This document shows, in pieces, positions 13,101 through 22,646 of a stretch of 64,000 nt of DNA. The stretch's first letter is position 1; each line of letters begins with the position of its first letter. Under the pieces are notes generated by a model. It did not search any database, was not told the DNA's origin, and saw nothing but the letters and a program-made list of their open reading frames with translations. The DNA comes from Blastomussa wellsi (Eukaryota; Cnidaria; Anthozoa; Scleractinia; Plerogyridae). The position numbers were made by a program, and so were the translations under genes. The DNA is taken from positions 4,090,817-4,154,816 of the forward strand of contig OX393570.1 of NCBI GenBank assembly GCA_947652115.1, written 5' to 3'.

Positions 13101-15147
13101 ATAAGCCGTATGAAAAATAAAATGGCGTCACTAAAAGGTTGAATATCCAAGTCTTCAAACTTTATTGACTGATAGCAAACCTGCCAGTTTGCCACTTCTG
13201 CGTTATTTTAACTTGTAAACTCGCCACATAAGTGGAACAGTCGAGTGGGTATGGAAATAATGGTTGAATGTGGCATTTTATTTTATCCCTTATTTCTAAA
13301 ATGAAAATTCATTGATAATCATGGGCTCTAACAATTGTATCGTCTAAAATTGCATTGCGTAAACGGAAAGCTAAACGAAAAAATTTTCTTAGTTTTCGTT
13401 TTTCTTCGAAGGGGTACCATTTTTCGGGTTTGAAATTCCATTCATCATTAAATAAGATAAGGGTATAAGGACATTCACGGCCCACATGTGCACCTATTCG
13501 AAATTTAAGATAGTACCCCACTCCACGGATCATATTCCAGATATTCCATATACCACGAGTCCCCACGCGCCTTTGGCTCAGGAAAGCTCCATATGGAATT
13601 TTAATTAAAGAATAAAAGCTTATTGACAGCTGCATGCAACACGAGTTTTAATGCAATTGTTACCTTCTTCGTGCGTGTCTACACCAAAGTACTTTTGTAT
13701 TTCCCTTTTTGTCATAAGATGATGTATTTTCGAGTGCTGCAATTAAATAAGAAATATATTTTAGTTTCTTCTTACAGACTGGATGGCCATCTGCTCGTTA
13801 GAGATTTTCGGAGGGCTAATTGTAATACCTCCTTGAAATTGTGGAAACATAAAATACTACCACATATTTTATGAAAGTTTCAAACTATTTATAAATATGC
13901 AGCTACGTGTCTCTTATTTGACCGAGATAACATAATCCCGCCGGCCCATCGTGCTCTGTAAACATTGTTTATGGTTTTAACATTTTTTGTTGTATTATTT
14001 AGTTATTGAAAACCTAATGTGATCCAACCTGGGAAATGTTCAGGGATTTAACCTTCTCCAATGTCACATTCCCTCTAAATACGTTGCCTCGGACATCTTT
14101 TGTTCTTGAAATTAAGAGTCTTTCAATGGAGGGGAATTTTATATGGGCTCTAACACCAGTGGATTTTAAACAACAATTGCCCTAATTAGCAAAAAAAAAA
14201 AAGACAGAAACTAAAGAATAGTAGAAGTTGACGCCTTCATACAAATTACCCATTGGCCTATGAAGAAGATACAAGATCACCCAGCCCTTACGATAAATAT
14301 TATCCCACTTAACGTTCCACTTAACCGCAAGTTAAGAAGTTAGATATTGAAGTTTACCCAGTTTGTTGTCCTGGATACTGTTTCAAATTCCACGCGCGCT
14401 GAATTCGGCATTAAATTAAACTACATGGAACTACAAAAATGTTGAACGGTTTACTTATTAAGTCAAAATTGAATCAAAAGCACTTCTTTGATGCATTCAG
14501 AGCCAGAAATGGAAATAGATTTTTATGTTAGATTTGTTTATGTAAAAATTAGAAAAACTTAATGTTTTAATTGGACCAGTGTTTATACTGAAAGTGCACG
14601 CGTTTACGATACATACCTCATTTTGTCCTGGTTGAGCTAACTTGAACCCTTCTGAAAACAAAATAATCGTTTTAGTTAGTCACTTGTACGTTCCAAATTA
14701 TAAAAGCGACAATCTCTTCATCATAATATTCCCATCTTACTGAATATGTTTTTATCGTTAACAAAAGTTATTCCAGTTTAATCAGTAAATATAACCTTTA
14801 ACATCACTATCGAAGATTCTGTGTTTTACTTGTGAAAAGTTTATTCAAAGTTGGGAGGAAAAACCGCTCTCCGGCTGTAATTCTCTTCGTTGCAGAGTCG
14901 TGACAAAACGATACAAGTCAACGCTTAATTTTCAGCATCACCAGTAAATTATGCAACTGATAACTACTTTTTCATAAGCAACAGATCTTTGAATTAGGAG
15001 CTGAACAAATTGGCGCTCTAAGTGTATAACTGGTATCTGTAAGGATCTAAAAAGGCACGAGTAACAGTGTCCTCTATGCTTACCACCGAAAATACTCCAC
15101 AATAACATGGCACCAAGCAAAGTGTAAACAGAGCAAGTTGCAGTCAT
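310..15147 (-). CDS. ADAMTS-type secreted zinc metalloprotease (multi-exon, 3' end outside window)
   Basis: Secreted M12B metalloprotease expected to cut extracellular-matrix proteins. Exons in transcript order: 15084-15147, 14613-14651, 12634-12956, 11894-12044, 10692-10870, 10343-10423, 9142-9266, 8105-8118, 7691-7796, 7057-7191, 6834-6984, 5324-5419, 4753-4892, 4095-4161, 3318-3399, 2936-3063, 2234-2327, 1887-1967, 310-521. All have AG acceptors and GT donors, and splice phases match at every join, giving 2268 nt (756 codons) without a stop. Domains: signal peptide 1-22, propeptide about 35-198, catalytic about 220-405, disintegrin-like/Cys-rich 407-490, TSP1 507-557, Cys-rich 558-660, spacer 660-756. 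The weakest join is exon 2 to 3: the strong donor after 14617 breaks frame, and the weaker GTATCG donor at 14612 restores it. The C-terminus lies left of position 1. The exact ADAMTS subfamily cannot be assigned by eye. Confidence 0.9.
522..1886 (-). other. ADAMTS intron between exons 18 and 19
   Basis: No coding exon that fits the gene frame. It contains two diverged copies of a roughly 100-bp segment (about 655-740 and 755-860, both with TACAGCTTGATAAACAGTACC-like text). A small palindrome of coral-repeat type lies at 1641-1676 (CCATGTTGG...CCAACATGG). Open stretches at 697-957 show no domain. Confidence 0.5.
2540..2910. repeat. degenerate (GACT)n tetranucleotide satellite in an ADAMTS intron
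   Basis: About 370 bp of imperfect TGAC/GACT repeats with interspersed variants such as GATTGACGTGACCGACTGAC. It lies between exons 16 and 17 and ends just short of the exon 16 donor. Confidence 0.85.
3475..3549 (-). repeat. tRNA-derived SINE head or tRNA pseudogene
   Basis: The minus strand has an A-box-like TTGCTTAGTTGGTAGAGC and a B-box GGGTTCGATTCCC at tRNA spacing. The anticodon loop would read CTGGTAT, but its stem has a mismatch next to the loop and the acceptor ends do not pair well. A retroposed relic is likelier than a working tRNA. Confidence 0.55.
4256..4557. mobile_element. hairpin MITE in an ADAMTS intron
   Basis: The left part has CGCGCGCTCTGATTGG text shared with another element at 50.6 kb. 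The right part (4370-4554) is a near-perfect inverted repeat: arms begin AGCAATAGACCACAAGTTTC and end with its complement, about 85-90 bp each with a very short spacer near 4458-4464. No protein is encoded. Confidence 0.75.
4753..6984 (-). CDS. ADAMTS exons 11-13: disintegrin-like/Cys-rich modules and TSP1 start
   Basis: Exon 11 (6834-6984) encodes [12 protein letters not shown] and [17 protein letters not shown], matching the ADAMTS disintegrin-like module (LPG..YDADxQC). Exon 12 (5324-5419) encodes [11 protein letters not shown] and [10 protein letters not shown], the C..LWC and DGTxCG blocks. Exon 13 (4753-4892) starts WCIKGECV, then enters a thrombospondin type 1 repeat: [19 protein letters not shown]. 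The repeat has a WxxW pair (W507, W510), the usual C-mannosylation context, and CSYSCGGG, which fits the O-fucosylation consensus CxxS/TCxxG at S519. Confidence 0.88.
4925..5300. repeat. degenerate (AAGC)n satellite in an ADAMTS intron
   Basis: Imperfect AAGCAAGC, CAAGCAACC and AAGAAAGC units over about 375 bp between exons 12 and 13. ORFs here on either strand are simple-sequence artefacts. Confidence 0.85.
6060..6375 (+). mobile_element. SINE, plus orientation, in an ADAMTS intron
   Basis: Starts with a tRNA-like head carrying a B-box-like GGGTTCTAGCCCC, then the body GTGTTGTGTTCTTGGGCAGT, GCCTCTCTCCACCCAGGAGT, AAATGGGTACCGAC and a tail around GAAACCGGAGTTGAGCGCC. A reversed relative lies at 56338-56530. 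Coding-looking frames here are by-products. Confidence 0.7.
6376..6730 (-). mobile_element. tRNA-headed SINE-like repeat, family member 1
   Basis: Minus-strand A-box (CCTAGTAGTCTAGTGGTGAG) and B-box (AGGCTCGATCC) around 6445-6515. The copy shares flanking text with 36260-36765, including ATTAGTCTA and GTCCAGGCCTAAAC. In this copy the foldback present in the other is absent. Confidence 0.6.
7057..10870 (-). CDS. ADAMTS exons 5-10: M12B catalytic domain
   Basis: Exon 5 (10692-10870) opens the catalytic domain with [14 protein letters not shown]. Exon 6 (10343-10423) gives [20 protein letters not shown]. Exon 7 (9142-9266) gives [14 protein letters not shown]. Exon 8 is a 14-nt microexon. Exon 9 (7691-7796) ends in [11 protein letters not shown], and exon 10 (7057-7191) begins LGVGHDGSQ. 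Joined, these make the zinc site HExxHxxGxxHD, with H356, H360 and H366 as ligands and E357 as catalytic base. The Met-turn is FIMS with M380. All key residues are intact, so the enzyme should be active. The residues after HE (SAH) differ from the LGH usual in vertebrate ADAMTS. Confidence 0.9.
7852..7922 (+). repeat. (GTTATC)n/(ATT)n microsatellite
   Basis: GTTATCGTTATTGTTGTC units grading into (ATT)n, directly upstream of the exon 9 acceptor region of the protease gene. Confidence 0.85.
8105..8118 (-). CDS. 14-nt microexon inside the ADAMTS catalytic domain
   Basis: Fourteen bases flanked on the minus strand by a TTTCTTTCAG acceptor and a GTAATC donor. The preceding exon ends in phase 2 (GG) and the next starts with two bases (GT). 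This insert of 14 nt is what restores frame, adding a Gly-rich linker (GGGSGG) before [10 protein letters not shown]. Without it the catalytic frame breaks ahead of the zinc-binding helix. Support is the splice sites plus the exact phase fit; there is no transcript evidence. Confidence 0.72.
8930..9085. repeat. dispersed repeat built on CATACCCTGTC/GACGAG units
   Basis: Three related units: CCATACCCTGTCTAGGACGA, TATACCCTGTTCAGGGACGA and CCATACCCTATCCAGCGGCT. Non-coding and intronic in the protease gene. Confidence 0.5.
11640..11780 (-). mobile_element. tRNA-derived SINE fragment in an ADAMTS intron
   Basis: The minus strand has an A-box-like GGTGGCTTAATGCCGG and a B-box GGTTCGAGCCC about 40 nt later, followed by CTACGTCTTGTTCTAGGG. 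The tRNA fold is incomplete. Confidence 0.55.
11894..15147 (-). CDS. ADAMTS exons 1-4: signal peptide and propeptide
   Basis: Exon 1 (15084-15147) starts with ATG at 15147 and encodes a hydrophobic leader with core [13 protein letters not shown], ending in phase 1. Exon 3 encodes a typical M12B propeptide: [20 protein letters not shown], then [10 protein letters not shown], then [10 protein letters not shown], and finally DGL where vertebrate ADAMTS have a similar CDGL block. Exon 4 continues with [10 protein letters not shown] and AHLVYRRS and contains a lone Cys (residue 189), a candidate cysteine-switch residue. A basic RRKR lies early, at residues 62-65. A second basic site, RSKR at 195-198 in exon 5, is where a furin-type enzyme would free the mature protease. 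Domain identity is clear; processing is inferred from the family. Confidence 0.85.
13309..13635 (-). other. unrecognised 108-codon ORF in an ADAMTS intron
   Basis: Open frame with low-complexity-free, basic and aromatic-rich sequence (for example [20 protein letters not shown]). No motif recognised, no signal peptide, no splice support, and it lies in the 12957-14612 intron. It may be chance or an element relic. Confidence 0.2.
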
Positions 15148-15218
15148 CTTAACGATTAAGACTAGTAAGCTTTACATGTGGCGCAGAACGTTTATCACTG
15201 GAAATCACAGTTTCGCGG

Positions 15219-15227
15219 CTTTTTATG
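15219..15227 (-). promoter_or_regulatory. TATA-like box upstream of the ADAMTS exon 1
   Basis: The minus strand reads CATAAAAAG about 75 bp upstream of the ATG at 15147. The distance suits a short 5' UTR. Judged by eye only. Confidence 0.3.
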
Positions 15228-17482
15228 CTTCTCTATGAGCATGGGCAATAGCTAATGGAATATCAGTTGGGTCACGACCACCGTAACAACAATCCGGTGA
15301 AAGAGTTGACTGAAAATAATACCACAGTTCAGATCGTTCATTTGTAAAAGTAACAAAAACTAACTACCCTCTTTAACATGTTGTCACCCTTTGAATATTT
15401 TGCTACGTGATTAGTATCTTCATAGTCAAGGTTAGGTTTTGTTTAATAACAACGTACGAGAAACAAACACAAGGAGAGTCCATTGACGACAAACCAGAAC
15501 GGAAGTTGACCTTTTAGTGACGTATATACACAGTTCTGCTCTCAGATCAGAGCAGCTTCCACATTTATTCAATTTCGCTTTCGTAGGAAAACAGTTCCGT
15601 GTATATCACTGATGACCGAAACAAGATTTTGACTAAATGTTTCCTTTATTTCCCACTCGCGTGTTTCTCTTTGATTTTTTTTAAGAGCTTACAAGACCTT
15701 TGGAGGCCGTTTTAGATTTTACGACTTAAAGCTTTGTTATTGCACGAGAGATCATTTATTACGTCAACATAAACGTTCCGCTTCTTTCCTCATTGTATCA
15801 TATTTAATGGCACAATCCAACACAGCACATTGATACAAAAAACTATGGTAATATATAGATTTAACCCAGCCTAAAAAGCGGAGCTCCATAGTTTTTGCTG
15901 TTTCTTGCCAATCTGAGAAAATGATCTAAATTAGTGAAAATTCCAGCGCACGCAACTTCGGCGCGCGCGGGAGCTCCGCTATGAGAGCAGACTGGAGGTA
16001 TTTCAGGTGCTGTGGGGTACCTTCATTATTACATATTGTCACATGTGATTTCCGTTAAATTAAAAACAAAAGGTAATACTATGCATTTTTGTTTCGAAAA
16101 CTTAATATACGGCATTCCGTTTTCGTAGAAACGTATATTTACTTTAATGACATCTAGTCCAATTCTGTTTTGTAATGTATCGATAGGAAAAGCGTATTTC
16201 GTACGTAAACAAGGACAAAAACGTGTTACCTGGTTTTGTATTAAATTAAGTTGCTGTGTACTCAGCCATTGAGTACAACAGCGAATTGGTGATGACCAGG
16301 TGTACCAGGTGGTAATCGATACGATTATAATAACAATACGAATTAAAGATTAAAATGTTAGTTGACAGTTTCTCCAGTTTCACGCACGCACCAACAGATC
16401 AGTCTGTCGTATTTCGCTCTGCATGAATTTCTATCGAACACTTCTGCGATTGTGTGAAACCTTTTTCACAATAATATTAATTTGTAAAATACAGCCCAAT
16501 GAGAGATGGACCTTGTACTATTCTATAAACGGTCTTCGGTCAGGGATAATTCTCTCCCGACAATTTTCTCTCTGTCCATGACAAATTTTCTCTGCTAACA
16601 ATTCGAACCCTACGCATAAGTATTTTTTAATACTAGAGTCGATAACTTGGCAACCTCAGTTGTGTAAACCGCAAGCTATTCGCCATACATTAAATGTAGT
16701 TAAAGCCTACTTGGTCTTATGCTTCGTTGACGGGGATAGCTTTCTTGACCAAATTCTCTGCTTAGTCGTATACCGTATTCGACTCGCCAAAATTTGCCGC
16801 TCCTTCTTCCCTCGTGGTCGGACGATAATGAGTCATGATCCAAAACACGTTCAAACACGGAAAGGGGCAAAAATTTTAAACTGAATAATTTCTTATTGTT
16901 CATTTGAGAAAATGTGTCAAAAACTCGGGTTCCGTGCTCATCGGGTTCATGTGCTTTTTTTCTACCACATGATAAATTATGTACTTAATTTCGTATATTA
17001 AATTTCATTAAATAATCTTAGGTCTATGACTGCCAACTTTGTAACCTGCTACTAAATGAAATGATGATGATGACGAAGTGCATTTGGTTTTTGACTTTTA
17101 TTTTCGTTTGTTTCATTTTACTGGCAATGGATATGAGGCAATGAAAATAAAATTCGAAGTTTTTGAGGCCAAAATGGCTCAACTTTGAAGGATTTTATCG
17201 CCAGACATCTCAAACTTTGGAATCGCGTATTGTACAAGGTAAAATTTACATGTAAAACTAAATACAAAATAAATTAATTTCATAGGCACTTTAACTGACA
17301 GAACTAAAAAAAACAATAGCTCAAAAACAAAGAATAAAGTCACAGGTTTTTTTTTGCATCGGGGTAAGGTTGAGGGTTAAACAGTTTGTTTGACAACGTC
17401 TTTTAAGGCGAACAACCCAACCTCTGTTAAATAATACCGGACAACTACTTGTTATTACAAAATTATAGCTTTTTGAACTTAC
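15228..17482. other. upstream region of ADAMTS exon 1, no gene seen
   Basis: No exon with a recognised domain. A pair of related segments, AGCCTAAAAAGCGGAGCTCC (15869) and AGCCTAAAAGAGGAGCTCC (17645), suggests a dispersed repeat. It would be intronic if the 17.5 kb leader exon is used. Confidence 0.5.
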
Positions 17483-17568
17483 CTGTAACAGAAACACACA
17501 ATATTAAACCCCAAATAAGTTGCTTCGTATAATACCAAGTATTAGTCATGAACATGTCTCCAATACAC
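17483..17568 (-). CDS. candidate alternative first coding exon with a second signal peptide for the ADAMTS gene
   Basis: On the minus strand a pyrimidine-rich tract ends in TTTTATCCAG at 17569. The exon then has ATG at 17555 and another in-frame ATG at 17549, and encodes TNTWYYTKQLIWGLILCVSV followed by T and the first base of G. A consensus GTAAGT donor follows at 17482. From ATG 17549 it is 67 nt, ending in phase 1, exactly like exon 1 at 15084-15147, so it would splice in frame onto exon 2 at 14651. I infer alternative promoters giving two leader peptides on one protease. It could instead be exon 1 of a lost neighbour. Confidence 0.6.
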
Positions 17569-18103
17569 CTGGATAAAATAAAATTAAATTAAATTAAAGA
17601 AAAATGCGACTAACGTCGATCGTTAGCTAATGTATAGATTTAGCCAAGCCTAAAAGAGGAGCTCCGATATTATTTCTTTGGTGTTAAGGTCCTTTCAAAA
17701 TAGTTTGTGAAAATACCCTCATAAAAATTGCTGCCAATGAAGTTACTGCCTTTTACTAATTTTAGAGATTCCATAGGTGAGGATGAAAAACATAGTACTA
17801 TAAACTATGCAGCAGACTGAAAAAGGGTACAACCTGAGCCTGAGATATATTAAAAAAACCACTGCCAGGTCAGCGATCACCTTAAAAAACAATGTGACCT
17901 GGATGTAGTCTACTCTGGATTTCTCTGTATTTCCGCTGTTTATAGTCTACTAGACAGCACAAGTTATCCCATAAGTCTGGAAAACAAACTGACATTTTTC
18001 TTGGAATCCCCTTATCGAATACACCACGCATGAGCAGATTCCTATTTGTACCTAAATTATTTGTAGGTCATATGGGAGGATCTGGGCCAATGAAAAGGAA
18101 GTT

Positions 18104-18250
18104 GAATTATTCGTCTGAGACGTATTATTCGTCTGAGACGTTATATTCGTCTCGTCTGAGACGAATATAACGTCTGAGACGAATTATTCTCAGGCGAATA
18201 ATTCGTCTCAGATGAATAATTCGTCTCAGACGAATAATTCGTCTCAGACG
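18104..18250. repeat. mirror-symmetric array of short palindromes
   Basis: Left half: units of TTATTCGTCTGAGACG. Right half: units of CGTCTCAGACGAATAATT, the reverse complement. Each core (CGTCT-G-AGACG) is itself self-complementary, so the array is an inverted repeat of tandem palindromes centred near 18160-18175. No CRISPR-like spacers. Confidence 0.85.
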
Positions 18251-18516
18251 TATGCTTGTGCTTATTTCACTTGTGGCATGCTTATTTCACAAGTGCGAAC
18301 CAGGCTTCTGTACTTGAACAGAATTTTGTATCATTAATCCAGTTGTGCGACTGTTGCCTAATCAGTGGCAGTGGCAAAATAATGTAACACATGATTAAAT
18401 ATTAGGAACTTCTGTGCATGTACATTACATGGCCCTCCTGATCCATTAAGAAATGCAAGGTACAGAGAAGTTGAATTTTCCAACTTGCCCTTTGGGCAAG
18501 CGAAGGATGAAATCCA

Positions 18517-18563
18517 CTACACTGCACTACACTACACTACACTACACTACACTACACTACACT
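18517..18563. repeat. (CACTA)n microsatellite
   Basis: About nine consecutive CACTA/ACTAC pentamers. Confidence 0.9.
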
Positions 18564-19507
18564 AACTTTCGTGTACGCTGAAATGTTAATATTGATGAAT
18601 AAATGAATAAATATTTAGATTCTCAGCTGTTGTCTCTGTCATAGTGAAGAAACAACATTATTTCCATTACATCAATTCATTGCATCACTTCAATTCTCAC
18701 AAGCCCATCTAACCTTGCAGTCCAGCTCACAGAAAATGCAGTACCTCGATCACTCATATTTGCACCTACTTTTTACATGTACCTGTATTGATCCCCAGGG
18801 TGCTACTCTGGATTGGTATTGATAGGATGTGCAAATGGTGTCTTAAATTAGCATCCAAAACCCTCGGACTAGAACGGTGAAACCTCAAAAATCTCCTGAA
18901 CCAAAATTTACCCACAAGATCCCAAGTGGATTGAAAGATGGAACTTCCCCCGTGTCGGGCTGCTTTGTTACTCCCCTCCCTCCCCAAGAGTCTGTACGGA
19001 CGGACGCGCGTACGGTCACGTGACTACCAAATTTTCTCGGCTTCGTGGGTTCCAAAATTTCTTACCCATGGTGCTCTGCTGGCGCGCTTCGCGCTTCGCT
19101 CCGCTAAAAATAGTACAGTAAACAAAACAAGACCATTGTGAACTAACTGGTCGGTAAAGTGCTTCCAGTTAAGCTTTTTTTTCTCTCACGTTTGGACGAC
19201 TTTCCAAAGACCCCGTTTATAATGTAAGACTTCTTGTCGAGTCCAATGTGTTCTACAAAGGGTTAAACAAACGAGCTACATCTTATCCACCATAGAAAAT
19301 TAGGACCAAACAACAAAAGGGAACTCAACAATAATTAGTTTTAAATTACACAGTAAGGACTGTCACATTAAAAGTAGCGGACAAAAGAGGAGTGAGAAAC
19401 AAAGCCAGCCTTTGCACCTAACCTCGTAAATATTGTTATGCATCTGAGGGTGTGAACAAAATCTCTTTGTGTGAAAAAAAAAAAAAGAAATTAAAAAGGA
19501 TAGAGGA

Positions 19508-19548
<41 letters not shown>

Positions 19549-19556
19549 GTATAACA

Positions 19557-19663
19557 ATATAATTTGGTTTTATCAACTGGGGTGATAATGTGAATTGGCC
19601 ACCGTAAAGAGATTCAAGAGCTGACGTTTTGAGCGTTAGCCCTTCGTCGGAGCGAATTAAAAA
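19557..19663 (-). mobile_element. Penelope-like/retroelement terminal repeat, copy 1
   Basis: The minus strand reads CTCCGACGAAGGGCTAACGC, then GTCAGCTCTTGAATCTC, then GGTGGCCAATTCACATTATC and AGTTGATAAAACC. It matches copy 2 at 51868-51974 over about 105 bp. Assignment to Penelope-like elements is from memory of similar text and is uncertain. Confidence 0.5.
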
Positions 19664-22099
19664 GGATGTCTTGCGGGTTCATTAAAAATAGCGAACTGCG
19701 GAAAATTTGAAACTTCTGTCAAAAACGTTTCTTTTAAGTGCTAGGAATTTTAGCCAGTTAGGGCTGATCAACACAAACAAATTTTAAACAATACCATTTC
19801 AAGGTTTACATATTTCGTTAAAAAGTTGGCCATCAAGTGATATATCTTTGTTTTCGATGTCGGTTAGCGTTCTTTATGATATGAACAAATATATCAACTT
19901 AATCTCGCCTTATGGAAAAACTATTGCTCTTAAGTCATTGATAACAAAACTGCTTAGACTCTCATATTAAAAGTGCTTTGCATTCGAAAAATGAACCAGC
20001 GACACACTCCATTAGTTGTAATTGAAGAGCTTATTCACATTCAAAATGATAAGAAGATTCGTGATGAAAATCACTGTAGACAACTAGCTGAAAAATTTTT
20101 TTTTCAACACTGCACTTTACGAAAACTTCAAGAGATGTCCAAAATTCATATAGACATACTGCAAGTTGAGTTACTTGAACGTATACATTTTACTGGTTAA
20201 AGCTTTCTCGGTGAAAGGCCCGAGATTCGCTTTCAGTTGTTCAGTTCTTTAAATTAGGTCAATGAAACGGTTTTTCTTGTTGTTACTCAATACTGCATTT
20301 TTCCCTTTTACTTTATTGTTTTCTTATACCTTTTTAATTCCGCTGTTAAGGCATGACCCGCCTAGATTAGCTATTGCTGTCCTTTTTTGTAAGATTTAAT
20401 TTAAAAATAATAAAGCGTGTGTGTCAGCTATCAAGCAAATGACTTCCCCACATGCACATAAATTTTGACAACTTCCTTTGTGTAAATACGTACGATAACC
20501 AAACGTTCAAATCGCTTTATCTTGTAATATACAAATTCATGACGCTAGGTATCACAGTTGTCGTATGTTAAGCATCAGAAGATTTTCTTTATCCGGGATA
20601 AGATCATCTGCAATACCACTTTCTTTATAATACACGAGGGTTGCGTCCATCGTCGGTGTGTGCTGCTCTCAAAAGTTAGTATTGCCCACCCATAACAGTA
20701 TGAGGTGAAAATGTTTTTACTGCCTTGTACTAGAACTTCTAGATCCAGTACGCAGACTAAGTGGATAATCTCAATACCGTTGACGCTGCTGTGCTTTTTT
20801 TGTTACTATGGTGAAGAAGCAAGATGTTTCAAAGCGACACAAAATGTACTGTACTCAGTAATATGAAGTTGATTTTAAGCATACATGTACGATGTTCGCA
20901 GCAACGAAAAAATAATGAAAATTAAAAAAACAACGTGCTCCAAAAATAAAGGTCAAGAAAAATGTTTATTCAGAGAGCGGAAAATCATCGTTGTTACCGA
21001 ATGTACTCGGTTCCACTCACGTCCAAGAATTAAATCCACCCTTCCGAAGGGAAAATTCTTTGGGCTTCTTATATGAAAACATCTGTTGTTTATTTTATTT
21101 GTCCGAAGAAGATCCATCCGAGCAATCCTTAAGATCACGCAAAGGACTTAACTCTTGAAAGCATTTATATTGCGAACTCTTGTTGTAAGAAAGTACTATT
21201 AGTTTTGAACAAAAATAGAATAGAAACACGCAGCAAGATAAAAGTTGAAAGTAGAGATATACCTGAAGATATTTAGGATACTATAACATCAGTAAATTGC
21301 GGCATTCTTTGTAGAATTTAAATAGAACAATCTCAAAAGACATAACAGCAGAATTGAAATGGTGTGTCATTGTAGACTGGCGTCACGAGTAACATGTTTT
21401 CATTTGATTGTTTATTCATCTATTTTAAACTCTTAAATGGTTTTAAAGTGCTTAACACCGATTGGCTGCAGCTATGATTAGCATACATGACTGTCTGTCT
21501 GTCTGTAACATTGATTTTGGTCAAAGAAGATAGAATATTACGCTCCTCACGGTCTATATTGCATAGATATATCGATGATTTAAATAGAGTCCAGTACCAC
21601 CCGCAAAGGTGAAATGTTTGCCATCATTTAATAACCAAAATTTAATTTCAGAGCCGTTTATAATTAAAGTGGTGTTTGACTTCTGGCCTATTGCTCTTAC
21701 AAAAACGAGCGTAACGGAGTGAAATTATAATAACGTTTGTGTACACGAGAGTAAGCCTAGCCTCGCAGCTTAGAGCAAGCCTTTTTAATGGTGTGTATCA
21801 ATAAATTTGCTCTCATGCTTACCAACTAGCGAAATGTCTTACAATAATGAAGAGCCAGTGACAAACCAAGGGAAATATTTAGGGTGTGCCGTCTAACTCT
21901 AAATGTTTTGCCTTGTTAAACATGTTTTCGTGTCACATGAAAAGCTAGCTGACATAAAATTATCTGAACAAAAGTTCAGAGCACTCTCTGGTACCTGGAT
22001 GATGAATCAAAGGAAGAGATAAAAGACAAAGTGCTAAACTGAAGAGATATTAAAAAACAGACTTTTCGAGTCAGACTCTTCATGATATCTTTAAACGTC

Positions 22100-22330
22100 A
22101 CCCTTAAACGGGCACAGTCACCGCGAATAAAGTCAACTTTGGCAACGTATCAAATTGCTCACAATTCAGAGGAAACCGGCTTGAAATAGTAGTTTACAAC
22201 GGTTGAAAAACACCAAAGACGCACCAAAAAACTAGGATGAATCAAGGATGGCTTTAAATGAGGTCAATTGAGAAGGATTGTTATTGACACATTTGAAAAA
22301 TTTAGGTTAAACTTTTCAAATGGTGTCATC
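22100..22330 (+). repeat. dispersed non-coding repeat, family R1 copy 1
   Basis: Shares ordered blocks with 41320-41530, 44700-44925 and 57990-58226: GGCACAGTCACC, AAGTCAACTTTGGCAA, AAACACCAAAG, AAGGATGGCTT, GAGAAGGATTG. Confidence 0.6.
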
Positions 22331-22469
22331 CGTGACTGAGCTCCCTTTAGTTTAACGGCACTACTGCGCATGATGAAGGACTCATCCCCAAGACTTGTTT
22401 ATTAAAACCTTACTTTTTTGGCACTTTTATTCTTTTTATATTTTATCGTTTCTTTTTTACTCCACCTTC

Positions 22470-22646
22470 ATTCTCTACTTGCACAGTACCATAATACACC
22501 GCTTCTACCCCCCAAAAAATTTGTATAGGCATTGTTTTAGATTTCCCTTGGGACATCTTCATGTCCCAGGAGAAATTGTAAACAATGACTATGCAAATTT
22601 TGGGGGGGTAAAGAGGTGTATTATGGGATTTGAGCAAGTAGAGAAT
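22470..22646. mobile_element. hairpin MITE
   Basis: Imperfect inverted repeat with arms of about 85 bp: ATTCTCTACTTGC..CCATAATACACC..TTGTATAGGCATTG on the left and its complement on the right. Spacer about CTTCATG. Confidence 0.75.

Noticed and set aside
18104..18250. CRISPR-like array
   Set aside because: Units are contiguous palindromes without unique spacers, and the DNA is clearly eukaryotic.
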